From assembly GCF_900114415.1 (NCBI RefSeq), contig NZ_FOSZ01000001.1:496001-560000 (forward strand): a stretch of DNA of 64,000 bases, given 5' to 3'. A program made the position numbers and the translations under genes. The stretch's first letter is position 1, and each line of letters begins with the position of its first letter. The notes beneath the pieces were generated by a model, which saw only the letters and a program-made list of their open reading frames with translations, made no database searches and had not been told where the DNA came from. Source of the DNA: Shimia haliotis (lineage in GTDB: Bacteria; Pseudomonadota; Alphaproteobacteria; Rhodobacterales; Rhodobacteraceae). This document shows positions 38,303 to 47,776 of this stretch, piece by piece.

Positions 38303-41300
38303 ATGAAAATCGAGAGAAAGTTTACCGAGGCAGGGCAGGACGCATACGCAGCGCTGGATTTTGTGACCACCGAGTCCGAGATTCGCAATCCCGACGGGTC
38401 GATTGTTTTCCGATTGGCGGACGTTGAAGTGCCTGCGAGCTGGAGCCAAGTCGCCAGCGACGTGATCGCACAGAAGTATTTCCGCAAAGCTGGTGTTCCA
38501 GCAAAGATGAAGAAGGTCAAAGAAAAGGGCGTGCCGGAATTCCTGTGGCGCTCGGTTCCGGCCAACGACGATGTTGAGATCGGTGGCGAGACCAGCGCCA
38601 AGCAAGTGTTTGACCGTCTGGCGGGCGCTTGGACCTATTGGGGCTGGAAAGGCGGCTATTTCAGCACCGAAGAAGACGCGCGCGCCTATTTTGACGAGAT
38701 GCGTTATATGCTGGCAACCCAGCGCGCCGCGCCGAACTCGCCCCAGTGGTTCAACACCGGTCTGCATTGGGCCTATGGCATCGATGGTCCGGGTCAGGGG
38801 CACTACTATGTGGACTACAAGTCCGGCAAGCTGACCCGCTCGAAGTCTTCTTATGAACATCCACAGCCGCATGCGTGTTTCATTCAGTCGGTCAAAGACG
38901 ATCTGGTGGGTGACGGCGGTATTATGGATTTGTGGGTGCGTGAGGCGCGTCTGTTCAAATACGGCTCCGGCACCGGCACCAACTTCTCCTCGCTGCGTGC
39001 GGATGGCGAAACCTTGTCGGGTGGCGGCAAATCCTCGGGCCTGATGGGGTTCCTGAAGATCGGCGACCGTGCGGCGGGCGCGATCAAGTCAGGCGGCACC
39101 ACGCGCCGTGCGGCAAAAATGGTGATCGTGGATGCGGATCACCCCGATATCGAAGAATACATCAATTGGAAGGTCAAAGAGGAGCAGAAGGTTGCGTCCA
39201 TCGTGGCCGGCTCCAAGATGCACGAGCAGAAGCTGAACGGCATTTTTGATGCGATCAAAGCTTGGGACGGTGCAGAGGCGGATGCCTATGACGCCAAGGT
39301 CAACGACGGGTTGAAGTCCGCGATCCGCGACGCGAAAAAGTCCATGATCCCTGAGACTTACATCAAGCGCGTGCTGGATTATGCCAAGCAGGGTTACGCC
39401 AGCATCGAGTTCCCGACCTATGACACAGACTGGGATTCCGAGGCTTATGCGTCGGTCTCTGGCCAGAACTCCAACAACTCGATCCGTGTGACGGATGCCT
39501 TCCTGAAGGCGGTCGAGAACGACGCCGATTGGGAACTGATCCGCCGCACCGACGGGTCAGTCGCCAAAACCATCAAGGCGCGCAAGCTTTGGGAAGACGT
39601 GGGTCACGCAGCCTGGGCCTGTGCCGATCCCGGCATTCAGTACCACGACACTGTAAACGCGTGGCACACATGCCCCGAAGACGGTGAAATCCGCGGTTCC
39701 AACCCGTGCTCGGAATACATGTTCCTTGATGACACGGCTTGTAACCTGGCCTCGATGAACCTGCTGACCTTCCTTGAGGATGGCGTGTTCCAAGCCGAAG
39801 ATTACATGCACGCGACCCGTCTGTGGACTGTGACGCTGGAAATCTCCGTAACCATGGCGCAGTTCCCGTCCAAAGAGATTGCACAGCGGTCTTATGACTT
39901 CCGGACGCTGGGTCTTGGCTATGCCAACATCGGCGGGCTGCTGATGAACATGGGCTTTGGTTATGACAGCGATGAAGGCCGCGCGCTGGCCGGATCGCTT
40001 ACCGCGATCATGACTGGCGTGTCCTATGCAACCTCTGCCGAGATGGCGGGCGAGCTGGGTGCATTCAGCGGATACGAGCGCAACAGCGAGCATATGTTGC
40101 GCGTCATCCGCAATCACCGTCGCGCGGCTTATGGCCATGACACTGGATATGAAGATCTGGCGGTGAAGCCGGTGGCGCTGGACCTCGCGAACTGTCCTGA
40201 TCAAAGCCTTGTGAAACTGGCCAAGACAAGCTGGGACGAGGCGCTGACGCTGGGTGAAAAGCACGGCTATCGAAACGCGCAGACTTCGGTGATTGCGCCG
40301 ACGGGCACCATCGGTCTGGTGATGGATTGTGACACCACCGGCATTGAGCCTGACTTTGCACTGGTAAAGTTCAAGAAACTTGCGGGTGGCGGGTATTTCA
40401 AGATCATCAACCGCTCGGTTCCAGCGGCGTTGGAAGGGTTGGGGTATTCTTCGGCACAGATCGAAGAGATCGTCAGCTATGCGGTGGGCCACGGCACCAT
40501 CGGCAATGCGCCAGGCATCAACCACACCTCGCTGATTGGGCATGGCTTTGGCCAGAACGAGATCGACAAGATCGAAGCGTCGCTTGGCTCGGCCTTTGAT
40601 ATCCGGTTTGTGTTCAACCAGTGGACGCTGGGCGAAGAGTTCTGCACCAACGTGCTGGGCATTCCCGCCGAAAAGTTGAATGATCCGGGTTTTGATCTGC
40701 TGGCGTCGCTGGGGTATTCCCGCGCCGACATCGAAGCCGCCAACGACCATGTTTGCGGCACCATGACACTGGAAGGCGCGCCGTTCCTCAAGGAAGAGCA
40801 CTACAGCATCTTTGATTGCGCAAACCCTTGCGGCAAAAAGGGAAAACGCTTCCTGAATGTGGACAGTCACATCACCATGATGGCGGCGGCACAGTCGTTC
40901 ATCTCGGGCGCGATCTCCAAAACGATCAACATGCCAAACGACGCCACGATCGAGGATTGCCAGAAGGCTTATGAGCTCAGCTGGTCTCTCGGTATCAAGG
41001 CGAACGCCCTGTATCGCGACGGCTCCAAGCTTTCGCAGCCTCTGGCGGCGGCTCTGGTTGAGGATGACGACGATGCGGCGGAGATCCTTGAGAGCGGCTC
41101 AATGACCGAAAAGGCGCAGGTGCTGGCCGAAAAGATCGTCGAGAAAATCGTGGTCAAAGAAGTCGCCCGTGGTCGTGAGAAAATGCCTGAGCGCCGCAAA
41201 GGATACACCCAAAAGGCGGTTGTTGGCGGCCACAAGGTTTATCTGCGGACCGGTGAATATTCGGACGGCTCTTTGGGCGAAATCTTTATCGATATGCACA

Positions 41301-41983
41301 AGGAAGGCGCGGGTTTCCGTGCGATGATGAACAACTTCGCGATCGCTGTGTCGGTGGGCCTGCAATATGGTGTGCCGCTGGAAGAGTTCGTGGACGCATT
41401 CACCTTCACCAAGTTCGAGCCGGCGGGCATGGTTCAGGGCAACGACAGCATCAAGAATGCGACGTCGATCCTTGACTATATCTTCCGCGAGTTGGCGGTG
41501 TCTTATCTGGATCGCACCGATCTGGCACACATCAAGCCGGAAGGTCAGAGCTTTGACGAGTTGGGACGTGGCGAAGAGGAAGGCGTGTCAAATGTGTCCG
41601 AGCTGAGCGAAAGCGCAGCAACGCGGTCTTTGGAAGTGCTGAAGCAGATTTCCTCGACCGGATATTTGCGCAAGCGTTTGCCGCAGGAACTGGTGGTGTT
41701 GAACGGTGGTCAAAGCACGGGGACCGATCCGGTGGCCACGTTGAACACTTTGGTGCCGGAAACGGCCGGCGCGCCAGCGGTTGCCGCCACGGCAACGGTT
41801 GCACCATCCGTGTCCACAACCGTATCTAGCGCCTCTGCGCCCACCGGTATGGATGAGCGCGTGAAGGCGAAAATGCAGGGCTATGAGGGTGATCCTTGCG
41901 GGGATTGCGGAAACTACACGCTGGTGCGCAACGGCACCTGCATGAAGTGCAACACCTGCGGCGCCACAAGCGGGTGCAGCTGA
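38303..41983 (+). CDS. nrdJ: Vitamin B12-dependent (class II) ribonucleotide reductase
   Basis: NrdJ reduces ribonucleotides using adenosylcobalamin, so it works with or without oxygen. ATG 38303 after GAGGCAG gives 1,226 residues. Active-site features include [28 protein letters not shown], and the [15 protein letters not shown] region. The C-terminal tail has a zinc-like [21 protein letters not shown] block that may shuttle electrons. No class I reductase is in the window. It ends before a strong terminator and converges with mttB. Confidence 0.96.
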   Translation: MKIERKFTEAGQDAYAALDFVTTESEIRNPDGSIVFRLADVEVPASWSQVASDVIAQKYFRKAGVPAKMKKVKEKGVPEFLWRSVPANDDVEIGGETSAKQVFDRLAGAWTYWGWKGGYFSTEEDARAYFDEMRYMLATQRAAPNSPQWFNTGLHWAYGIDGPGQGHYYVDYKSGKLTRSKSSYEHPQPHACFIQSVKDDLVGDGGIMDLWVREARLFKYGSGTGTNFSSLRADGETLSGGGKSSGLMGFLKIGDRAAGAIKSGGTTRRAAKMVIVDADHPDIEEYINWKVKEEQKVASIVAGSKMHEQKLNGIFDAIKAWDGAEADAYDAKVNDGLKSAIRDAKKSMIPETYIKRVLDYAKQGYASIEFPTYDTDWDSEAYASVSGQNSNNSIRVTDAFLKAVENDADWELIRRTDGSVAKTIKARKLWEDVGHAAWACADPGIQYHDTVNAWHTCPEDGEIRGSNPCSEYMFLDDTACNLASMNLLTFLEDGVFQAEDYMHATRLWTVTLEISVTMAQFPSKEIAQRSYDFRTLGLGYANIGGLLMNMGFGYDSDEGRALAGSLTAIMTGVSYATSAEMAGELGAFSGYERNSEHMLRVIRNHRRAAYGHDTGYEDLAVKPVALDLANCPDQSLVKLAKTSWDEALTLGEKHGYRNAQTSVIAPTGTIGLVMDCDTTGIEPDFALVKFKKLAGGGYFKIINRSVPAALEGLGYSSAQIEEIVSYAVGHGTIGNAPGINHTSLIGHGFGQNEIDKIEASLGSAFDIRFVFNQWTLGEEFCTNVLGIPAEKLNDPGFDLLASLGYSRADIEAANDHVCGTMTLEGAPFLKEEHYSIFDCANPCGKKGKRFLNVDSHITMMAAAQSFISGAISKTINMPNDATIEDCQKAYELSWSLGIKANALYRDGSKLSQPLAAALVEDDDDAAEILESGSMTEKAQVLAEKIVEKIVVKEVARGREKMPERRKGYTQKAVVGGHKVYLRTGEYSDGSLGEIFIDMHKEGAGFRAMMNNFAIAVSVGLQYGVPLEEFVDAFTFTKFEPAGMVQGNDSIKNATSILDYIFRELAVSYLDRTDLAHIKPEGQSFDELGRGEEEGVSNVSELSESAATRSLEVLKQISSTGYLRKRLPQELVVLNGGQSTGTDPVATLNTLVPETAGAPAVAATATVAPSVSTTVSSASAPTGMDERVKAKMQGYEGDPCGDCGNYTLVRNGTCMKCNTCGATSGCS

Positions 41984-42157
41984 TCCCGGGGGGGACCTTG
42001 GGTAGGGGGCCTTTGTGCCCCCGACGACTTTGACGAATTTCCGGGGCCGTGCGCGGCCTTGGGTGAGACACGGAGCGGGTGCGCTTGCTCCGACGACATT
42101 CAGGCCGCAGGCAAAAAACATCGAGCGGTATCAAGAGTGAGCCTGAATGGCGAAACT

Positions 42158-42186
42158 GGGGGGCCTTGAGCCCCCCAATTTTTTTT
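42158..42186 (+). terminator. Strong intrinsic terminator after nrdJ
   Basis: GGGGGGC and GCCCCCC form a perfect 7-bp stem with a CTTGA loop, followed by AATTTTTTTT. It lies about 175 bases beyond the nrdJ stop. The intervening stretch contains other GC-rich hairpins (about 41984-42070). Confidence 0.9.
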
Positions 42187-42206
42187 GTCCCGTCAGAATT
42201 TTGAGA

Positions 42207-42267
42207 GGGGGCTTTGCCCCCGCCGACGCAAGCGCCGACTCCCCCAAGGTATTTGCAGCAATAGGAA
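42207..42267. repeat. Copy A of a dispersed intergenic repeat
   Basis: A GGGGGC-TTT-GCCCCC hairpin is followed by CCCCCAAGGTATTTGCAG and GCAATAGGAA. The last 26 bases differ at two positions from the copy at 55724-55750. It lies between the convergent nrdJ and mttB genes. Confidence 0.6.
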
Positions 42268-42271
42268 ACGG

Positions 42272-43810
42272 TTAGGCTGGCAGATGGATATTGAACCGCT
42301 CGCGGATTTGCTGATCTGTGATCGGATCAAAGCGCGCGGCAGAGGGATCTGTGAGAATCTCTTCTTTGCGTTTGATGGCCTTTTGGATCAGGTCCGGCTT
42401 GTCGAGTTCGGCCCATTCTTTTGGTGAGGTTCTGTCTCCAAGTGTTGGATAAACATGATCTTTTTGCATGCGGCTGAGAGTGGCGCCCGTGCCGAGATAA
42501 TGGCCGGTGCCGCCAAGGCAAACCTTCTTCATCTGATCGAGCGCAAGGGTTTCGTCATCCACCTCGATGCCGCGCACACAGCGCAGAGCCTGACCGATAA
42601 TGTCATCACCCAAAATCAGGGATTCGTGGCAAAATCCAAGAAGGCTGGCATGCATGCCGGCGGCCTCGTAGACCATGTTGAGGCCGGAAAGACCGGCCAT
42701 CACATTGGAGCACATCTGTTCCCAACCGGCCTGCATGTCCGGCAGTTTGCTGTCGGCGATGCCTGCCGCCGCGCCGCCGGGAATGCCGTAGAATTTGTGC
42801 ATCTGGGCGCAGCCTGCGGTCAGGAGCGCTTGCTCGCCCGAACCACCTGTCATGGCGCCGGTTCTAAGATCAAGGCCAAAGGGCCATGTGCCGAAAATCG
42901 CGGGGTGGCCGGGTTTGATGGCGTTCACATAAACGATGCCGGCAAGGCATTCTGCCACCGCCTGCACGATGGCGCCTGCGATGGTCGAGGGCGCGGTGGC
43001 GCCGGCCATGCCAGCAGACAATAGCAACACCGGCATGCCGCCTTGAATGCAGGCTTCCATCACCTCGCAGGATTCGGTGGCGAATTTCATTGGTGGAACA
43101 ACGAAGCAGTTGGAATTGCTGACAAAAGGCCGTTCGTGCCACTTGTCTTCGCCGCCCGCGATCATGTGCAACATTTCCAAGGCTTCGGGCACAAAGGACG
43201 GATCGGTGAAGGAGGTGCCGATGTGTTTCGTGGTGCCTGCACAGCAGGCGTAGATGGTGTTGAGGTCCATTTCCTTGTTGTCGAGGATATCGCGGGCCAC
43301 CATCGGGCGTTGCAGGAAGTGGATGTTATCAAGTTGTTGTGTGATGCGGGCTGCATCGTGCAGATCCTGCAAGGTGGAATCGCGGTAATTCCGACCATCC
43401 ACATCAACCATGTGCACGGCCGCTCCGGCGGTGCCATAATGCACGCGATGGCCGTTCAACTGAAGATCGTACTGGGGGTCCCGGCCTGGCAAAGTGATGT
43501 CTTTACAGGCCTTTGCCAAAGAATCTTCAACCAAGGCACGCGGAATACGGATGCGGCCGTCATCGCCAAGAACAGCGCCCGCGGCGGTGAGATAGTCGAT
43601 GCCCGATTGCGGCGCGTCGGCAAAACCGATTTGTTCCATGGCGTCCAGGGCGGTTTCGTGGATACGCTGCATGTCGCGGTCTGAGAGCGGCTTGTAGGTG
43701 CCGCCTTCGAGGCCAGCGCGTACGGGGCGGATTTCCTGAGTGAGAGGCGCTGCACGGGAGGCTCGACGGGCTGCACGACCGCCGGAGCGGCGGGAAATTG
43801 TGGCATTCAT
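42272..43810 (-). CDS. MttB family (non-pyrrolysine) methyltransferase, corrinoid-dependent type
   Basis: A 512-residue protein of the trimethylamine methyltransferase superfamily (COG5598), which moves a methyl group from a quaternary amine such as glycine betaine to a corrinoid protein. No in-frame TAG codon exists, so it is the non-pyrrolysine branch. Conserved patches include GTAGAAVHMVDVDGRNY, MVARDILDNKEMDLNT and GGSGEQALLTAGCAQMH. The partner corrinoid protein and methyltransferase are not in the window. A 27-codon ORF precedes it by 46 bases. The substrate is not known. Confidence 0.82.
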   Translation of the reverse strand: MNATISRRSGGRAARRASRAAPLTQEIRPVRAGLEGGTYKPLSDRDMQRIHETALDAMEQIGFADAPQSGIDYLTAAGAVLGDDGRIRIPRALVEDSLAKACKDITLPGRDPQYDLQLNGHRVHYGTAGAAVHMVDVDGRNYRDSTLQDLHDAARITQQLDNIHFLQRPMVARDILDNKEMDLNTIYACCAGTTKHIGTSFTDPSFVPEALEMLHMIAGGEDKWHERPFVSNSNCFVVPPMKFATESCEVMEACIQGGMPVLLLSAGMAGATAPSTIAGAIVQAVAECLAGIVYVNAIKPGHPAIFGTWPFGLDLRTGAMTGGSGEQALLTAGCAQMHKFYGIPGGAAAGIADSKLPDMQAGWEQMCSNVMAGLSGLNMVYEAAGMHASLLGFCHESLILGDDIIGQALRCVRGIEVDDETLALDQMKKVCLGGTGHYLGTGATLSRMQKDHVYPTLGDRTSPKEWAELDKPDLIQKAIKRKEEILTDPSAARFDPITDQQIRERFNIHLPA

Positions 43811-43856
43811 ATTGGTAAGTTCCTGTAAAGTCAGTCAAAAAATGGATTTGACGGCT

Positions 43857-43940
43857 TTACGGACGGCCACGGGCTGCACGGCCGCGTTCGGCACCGATGG
43901 TGATGATCACCAACTGAATTTTGCTGCGCACGCCTTGCAT
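43857..43940 (-). CDS. 27-codon ORF with a strong ribosome site, upstream of mttB
   Basis: Read on the minus strand, AAGGAGGAG precedes ATG 43940 by 4 bases, which is an excellent ribosome-binding site. The product begins MQGVRSKIQLVIITIGAERG and ends RAARGRP, 27 residues. The tail RGRAARGR resembles the N-terminus of the MttB protein just downstream (GGRAARRAS), and the DNA is also similar there (GGGCTGCACG in both). It may be a leader or upstream ORF, or a duplicated stub. Whether it is translated is unproven. Confidence 0.5.
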   Translation of the reverse strand: MQGVRSKIQLVIITIGAERGRAARGRP

Positions 43941-43990
43941 GGCTCCTCCTTCTTGCTCTCAGTGTGCGAGTCAGAAAGGGGCCTGTCGAA

Positions 43991-44018
43991 CCTGTTTGCG
44001 ACATTTGTCGCAAACAGG
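43991..44018. promoter_or_regulatory. Perfect 13-bp inverted repeat upstream of the mttB leader ORF
   Basis: CCTGTTTGCGACA-TT-TGTCGCAAACAGG is a 28-bp perfect palindrome, 50 bases before the leader ORF start and 10 bases after the aminotransferase stop. It has no U-rich tail on either strand, which fits an operator for a dimeric regulator better than a terminator. Confidence 0.55.
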
Positions 44019-44028
44019 ATATGCAAGG

Positions 44029-45204
44029 CTATTTTGCCAATGTCTGCGCGTGATCCACCAGTGTTTTCAAGGCTTTGGCAAAGCGCTCGTCATCCACGGT
44101 CATGGCCACGCGCACATGGCCATGGGCGGCGGTGCCAAAACTTTCGCCCGGCATGGTGGCGATTTTGTGGGTGTCGAGCAGGCTGTTGGCGAATGCCTCG
44201 CCGCTGAGGCCGGTCGCGCGCACGTCCAGCATCAGATACATTGCGCCCTGAGCGGGAATGAGGCCGACGGTGTTCTGGTCGGCCAGAATCTCACGCGCGA
44301 TTTCGCGTCGGCGACGGAACGGGGCGGCGACGCCATCTTCGAGATCAGGGCCTTGGTCGATGGCAAAGGCAGCGGCGTCCTGAATGAAGCCCGGCACGCC
44401 ATAGGTGGTGTGGGTGGCCAGATTGATGAGATGCGAGATGACCTCTTTCGGGCCGCAGATCCAGCCGACGCGGGAGCCGGTCATGGCGTGTGATTTGGAC
44501 ATGGATCCCACAACCAAGGTACGATCCGCCATGTTGGGCAGGCTGCGTGGCGAGATGTGTTCGCCTTCCCAGACCTGCGTGTCATAGACTTCGTCTGAGA
44601 TCAGCCAGAGATCATGTTCACGGCAGACTTCGGCGATTCCTTCAAGGGTTTCAGCACTATAGACTGTGCCGGTCGGGTTGTTGGGGGAGTTGATCAGAAG
44701 CGACGCCGCGCCTTTGGAGGCCTCTGCGGCAATATCTTCCGCGCGGGGCTGGAAGGCGTCGGAGGCGTGGGTGCGCACAACCACGGGTTCCGCGCCGATG
44801 CCGCGGATCGTGCCGGGGTAGGTGGCATAATACGGGTCGATATAGAGCGCACGATCACCGGTGTTACAGGTGGCGGCATGGGCGGCAAACAGGGCCGCCT
44901 GACCGCCGGGCGTGATCAGAATATTCTCAAAAGTGGTCGGCACGCCGGTTCTGTCCTGAATGCGAGCGGCCACGGATTCACGCAAGGCTTGCGTGCCGGG
45001 AACCATGGCGTAACCGGTGTGTCCGCCGCGGGCGGACCGGTCCATGGCGGCCAGAATCACGGGGTCTGTGCGGATGTCATGTTCGCCGATGGTCAGTTCG
45101 ATGACATTTTCGCCCTCGGCGATCATACGGCGGGCTTTGTAGAAGACATCCCACCCGTCCGAGCCGCCGCCGGTGATTCCTGTAATACGCTGAGAAAGCT
45201 GCAT
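44029..45204 (-). CDS. Pyridoxal-phosphate aminotransferase, class I/II
   Basis: A 391-residue fold-type I aminotransferase starting at ATG 45204. The PLP-lysine is Lys237 in GSMSKSHAMTG, with SPNNPTG, ISDEVYD and the phosphate-binding PGGQAALFAA region near residue 99. The start MQLSQRITGITGGGSDGWDV fits the aspartate aminotransferase-like family. It lies upstream of the 27-codon ORF and mttB on the same strand, so a common role in amine metabolism is possible but unproven. Confidence 0.88.
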   Translation of the reverse strand: MQLSQRITGITGGGSDGWDVFYKARRMIAEGENVIELTIGEHDIRTDPVILAAMDRSARGGHTGYAMVPGTQALRESVAARIQDRTGVPTTFENILITPGGQAALFAAHAATCNTGDRALYIDPYYATYPGTIRGIGAEPVVVRTHASDAFQPRAEDIAAEASKGAASLLINSPNNPTGTVYSAETLEGIAEVCREHDLWLISDEVYDTQVWEGEHISPRSLPNMADRTLVVGSMSKSHAMTGSRVGWICGPKEVISHLINLATHTTYGVPGFIQDAAAFAIDQGPDLEDGVAAPFRRRREIAREILADQNTVGLIPAQGAMYLMLDVRATGLSGEAFANSLLDTHKIATMPGESFGTAAHGHVRVAMTVDDERFAKALKTLVDHAQTLAK

Positions 45205-45386
45205 TTTCTTCGTTTCCCTAGAGTCCCTTTGTCCGGAGTGGTGGCATTTGGATGCTGCGCGCGTCAAATGCAATTCTGTGATGGGTGATATTTCCGGATG
45301 CGGGGGGGCGGTATTGTGTCGGCAAAGCGTCGGTATCACGTCGGTGCGATCCGGTGGGGGTTTTGCTCCGGTCACTGCAGGCTGAG

Positions 45387-45421
45387 ACCCCCGCAGGGTA
45401 TTTGTGGCCAGACAGAGAATG
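45387..45421. repeat. Diverged copy C of the dispersed intergenic repeat
   Basis: ACCCCCGCAGGGTATTTGTGG followed by CCAGACAGAGAATG shares the CCCC-GGGTATTTG core with copies A and B, but the 3' half differs. It lies just before the soxR stop codon. Confidence 0.4.
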
Positions 45422-45425
45422 CGGC

Positions 45426-45896
45426 TCAGGTGTCAGGCGTGTCGCCAAGCAGGAATCTGGGGCCTTGGCCGCGGTTTCGGATGCGGTCGTCTTTGTTGTA
45501 GAGCGCGCAGTTTGTCAGGCTGAGGCAGCCGCAACCGATGCAGCCGTCAAGTTTGTCGCGCAGGGCCTGCATCTGTGTGATGCGGGCATCAAGTTCGGAG
45601 CGGAAGAGGGCCGAGAGATTTTCCCAATCGGTTTTGGTCGGCGTACGGTTTTCCGGCAGGCGCGACAGGGCGGCGCGGATGTCCGCAATGGAAAAACCCA
45701 TGCCTTGAGTGATCATCACAAAGCTGAGGCGGCGGATGTCGGAGCGCGCGTAGCGACGCTGGCCTGTGTCGGTACGGTCGGGAAAGACCAGCCCTTGTTC
45801 TTCGTAGTAGCGGATGGCGGAAACCGCGAGGCCAGTGCGGTCTGCGATCTGTCCAATGGTGAGTCCGGTGGGGCGCAGGCGAAGAGGTTTTTTCAT
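45426..45896 (-). CDS. soxR: Redox-sensitive transcriptional activator SoxR
   Basis: SoxR is a MerR-family dimer that senses redox-cycling compounds through a [2Fe-2S] cluster and activates promoters with long spacers. The 156-residue protein has the MerR helix-turn-helix (LTIGQIADRTGLAVSAIRYYEE, split here: LTIGQIADR and SAIRYYEE). The cluster cysteines are Cys119, Cys122, Cys124 and Cys130 in CIGCGCLSLTNC, the SoxR signature. It diverges from a glyoxalase-EamA pair, with a SoxR box between them. Confidence 0.95.
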   Translation of the reverse strand: MKKPLRLRPTGLTIGQIADRTGLAVSAIRYYEEQGLVFPDRTDTGQRRYARSDIRRLSFVMITQGMGFSIADIRAALSRLPENRTPTKTDWENLSALFRSELDARITQMQALRDKLDGCIGCGCLSLTNCALYNKDDRIRNRGQGPRFLLGDTPDT

Positions 45897-45926
45897 GGGT
45901 CACTGTTTTTGTGCGTAAAAAACTGG

Positions 45927-45957
45927 TTGAGCTAAAGTTAACTTGAGGAAATAGCCT
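45927..45957 (+). promoter_or_regulatory. SoxR-box promoter with 19-bp spacer
   Basis: GCTAAAGTTAACTTGAGG at 45931-45948 is close to the SoxR operator CCTCAAGTTAACTTGAGG. It lies between TTGAGC at 45927-45932 and TAGCCT at 45952-45957, a spacing of 19 bases, which is the overlong spacer typical of SoxR/MerR promoters. It directs toward the glyoxalase gene at 45991. Confidence 0.75.
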
Positions 45958-45990
45958 GAGTCCACCGGCAATTTTGAAAGGACTGAGGCG

Positions 45991-46365
45991 ATGAGACTTG
46001 AACATGTGAATATCTGTGTGAATGAACCCAAGAGTTTTTCCGCCATTCTGTGTGACCTGTTTGGCTGGCATGTGCGCTGGGAAGGTGCGGCCAAGGACAA
46101 CGGGTTCACGGTGCATGTGGGGGATGCGGAGAGTTATCTGGCGGTTTATGCGCCGGCGGTGACGTTGAAACCGGAAGCGGCGCGGTATCGCCATGTGGCG
46201 GGGCTTAATCACATCGGCGTTGTGGTGGAAGATCTTGACGCGGTTGAGGCCAAGGTGAAGGCGGCGGGATATGTGCCGCACAGCCACGGGGATTATGAAC
46301 CGGGGACACGGTTCTATTTCGATGGGCCCGAGGGCATCGAGTTTGAGGTGGTGCATTATGACTGA
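45991..46365 (+). CDS. VOC/glyoxalase-fold protein, SoxR-linked
   Basis: A 124-residue single VOC domain with the beta-alpha-beta-beta-beta pattern starting MRLEHVNICVNEPKSF and ending in FDGPEGIEFEVVHYD. The metal-ligand positions are plausible: His5 near the start, His72-ish in LNHIGVVVED and a C-terminal Glu. These proteins include glyoxalases, dioxygenases and antibiotic-binding proteins. It is the first gene after the SoxR promoter and overlaps the EamA transporter, so it may help detoxify redox-active compounds. Confidence 0.82.
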   Translation: MRLEHVNICVNEPKSFSAILCDLFGWHVRWEGAAKDNGFTVHVGDAESYLAVYAPAVTLKPEAARYRHVAGLNHIGVVVEDLDAVEAKVKAAGYVPHSHGDYEPGTRFYFDGPEGIEFEVVHYD

Positions 46366-47374
46366 GGCGCGAGGATTGGGCCCTGTGGGGCTTTTGGTGT
46401 GGTGCGGCACGCTGTTGGGGGTGACGTTTCCGCTTGGCAAGGTGGCAGCTGAGGCCGGTGTGTCGCCGGTGATGTGGGCGCTTTTGGTGTCGGTGGGGGC
46501 GAGCGTGTCGCTGGTGCCGATGTTGGTGGCGAAGGGTCTGTTGGAGCGGCCGCGGGGGCGAATGCTGCGCTATGTGGTGATCTCTGGCTTGATGAGTTTT
46601 GCGGGTATCAACCTGATGATTTTTGGTCTGGTGCCGAAAGTGGGCGCGGGGCAGGTGGGCATGATGTTTGCGCTCTCTCCTGTTGCGACGCTGGCGCTGT
46701 CTTTGGTGTTTGGCATGAAAGCGCCAAATACGTTCGGGATTGTCGGGATACTCGTCGGTCTTGCGGGGGCGTTGATGGTGGCTTTTGGGCGCGGCGGTGT
46801 GGACGGCACGCTGGTCTGGTCGCTGGTGGCCTTGTCGATCCCTGTGGTGCTGGCGGCTGGCAATGTTTACCGCTCGCTGGAGTGGCCAGAGGGCGCGCAT
46901 CCGATGGTGCTGGCGTTCTGGGCGCACTTGGTGGCGGTATTGGCTTTGCTGGCGGTGCAGGTGTTTCAGGAAGGCGCTGTGCCATTGGCCCCGTTTGCCG
47001 AGGTGCCATTCGCCGCCTTTGCGCAGCTGGTGGCGGCGGCGCTGACCTTTCCGGCGTATTTCAAGCTGCAAAAGATCGGCGGGCCGGTTTTGCTGAGCCA
47101 GATCGGCTATGTGGCGGCGGCTTTGGGGTTGGCAACTGCGGTTGTTTTCTTCGGAGAGCGGTACGGGCTGGTGAGTTGGATTGGCGCAGGCGTCACTGCG
47201 CTTGGCATTGCCATGACGATCGCGGCGCAAACGGGATGGCGCGGACCAAAGGCCTTGCCGCTTGGACGGGTTACGCGGGCGGGTCTGTTTGGGCGGCGAG
47301 ATGCGGCGCGGGCACCGCAGCAAGGGGCGTTACTCGCTGCGCGGCGGCAGGCTGTTTTGAAGCTTCTTGGTTAG
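46358..47374 (+). CDS. EamA family (DMT) transporter
   Basis: A 338-residue membrane protein with about ten hydrophobic segments in two EamA repeats. ATG 46358 overlaps the glyoxalase stop by 8 nt, which is typical of coupled genes. It may export or import small metabolites. Its place behind a SoxR promoter suggests efflux of a redox-active compound. The C-terminal 40 residues are basic and not membrane-spanning. It ends tail to tail with, and overlaps, the MmcQ-like gene by about 45 bases. Confidence 0.85.
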   Translation: MTEARGLGPVGLLVWCGTLLGVTFPLGKVAAEAGVSPVMWALLVSVGASVSLVPMLVAKGLLERPRGRMLRYVVISGLMSFAGINLMIFGLVPKVGAGQVGMMFALSPVATLALSLVFGMKAPNTFGIVGILVGLAGALMVAFGRGGVDGTLVWSLVALSIPVVLAAGNVYRSLEWPEGAHPMVLAFWAHLVAVLALLAVQVFQEGAVPLAPFAEVPFAAFAQLVAAALTFPAYFKLQKIGGPVLLSQIGYVAAALGLATAVVFFGERYGLVSWIGAGVTALGIAMTIAAQTGWRGPKALPLGRVTRAGLFGRRDAARAPQQGALLAARRQAVLKLLG

Positions 47375-47677
47375 GCCCGCGCGCACAATGTCATAAGACA
47401 CGATCAGACGGTGGCGGAGTTCTTCTTCGTCACCGTCGAGTGGGATGTTGATCCAGCTGCGGTGGAAATACTTGGCCTTGGTGCCGACGCCTGCATCGAT
47501 TAGCATTTGCGCGGTCTCGATGCTGTCGGTTTTGACCGACACGCCGGGGGTTGCGCTGCCCATTGAGGCAAACATTTTGCCGCCGACCTTCCACGCGCCA
47601 TGACCGCCACCCCAAGGATCGGAGAGGTCGGCACCAGGGAAGGTGGCGCAGATCGAGTTGACGAAATCACGGCTCAT
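47330..47677 (-). CDS. MmcQ/YjbR family protein
   Basis: A 115-residue protein of the MmcQ/YjbR family (double-wing DNA-binding-like fold, function unknown), starting MSRDFVNSICATFPGAD at ATG 47677. Conserved features include DPWGGGHGAWKVGGKMF and the C-terminal RSWINIPLDGDEEEL. It is transcribed toward and overlaps the 3' end of the EamA gene. Confidence 0.85.
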   Translation of the reverse strand: MSRDFVNSICATFPGADLSDPWGGGHGAWKVGGKMFASMGSATPGVSVKTDSIETAQMLIDAGVGTKAKYFHRSWINIPLDGDEEELRHRLIVSYDIVRAGLTKKLQNSLPPRSE

Positions 47678-47741
47678 AATCCGGAGTGTCCGGGGTTTTG
47701 GAGAGGGGGTCAATTGCGGAGATCGGGCGATGCTCGGCGGG

Positions 47742-47770
47742 TTGACGCGATTGGTCCCGCGCCATAGTGT
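47742..47770 (+). promoter_or_regulatory. Predicted sigma-70 promoter before the cysS leader
   Basis: TTGACG at 47742-47747 and TAGTGT at 47765-47770 are separated by 17 bases. Transcription would start about 47776-47777, at the ATG of the leader peptide, making it leaderless. Confidence 0.6.
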
Positions 47771-47776
47771 GAGCCC

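Noticed and set aside
39557..40870. 437-codon minus-strand frame inside nrdJ
   Set aside because: A shadow inside a well-supported reductase gene.
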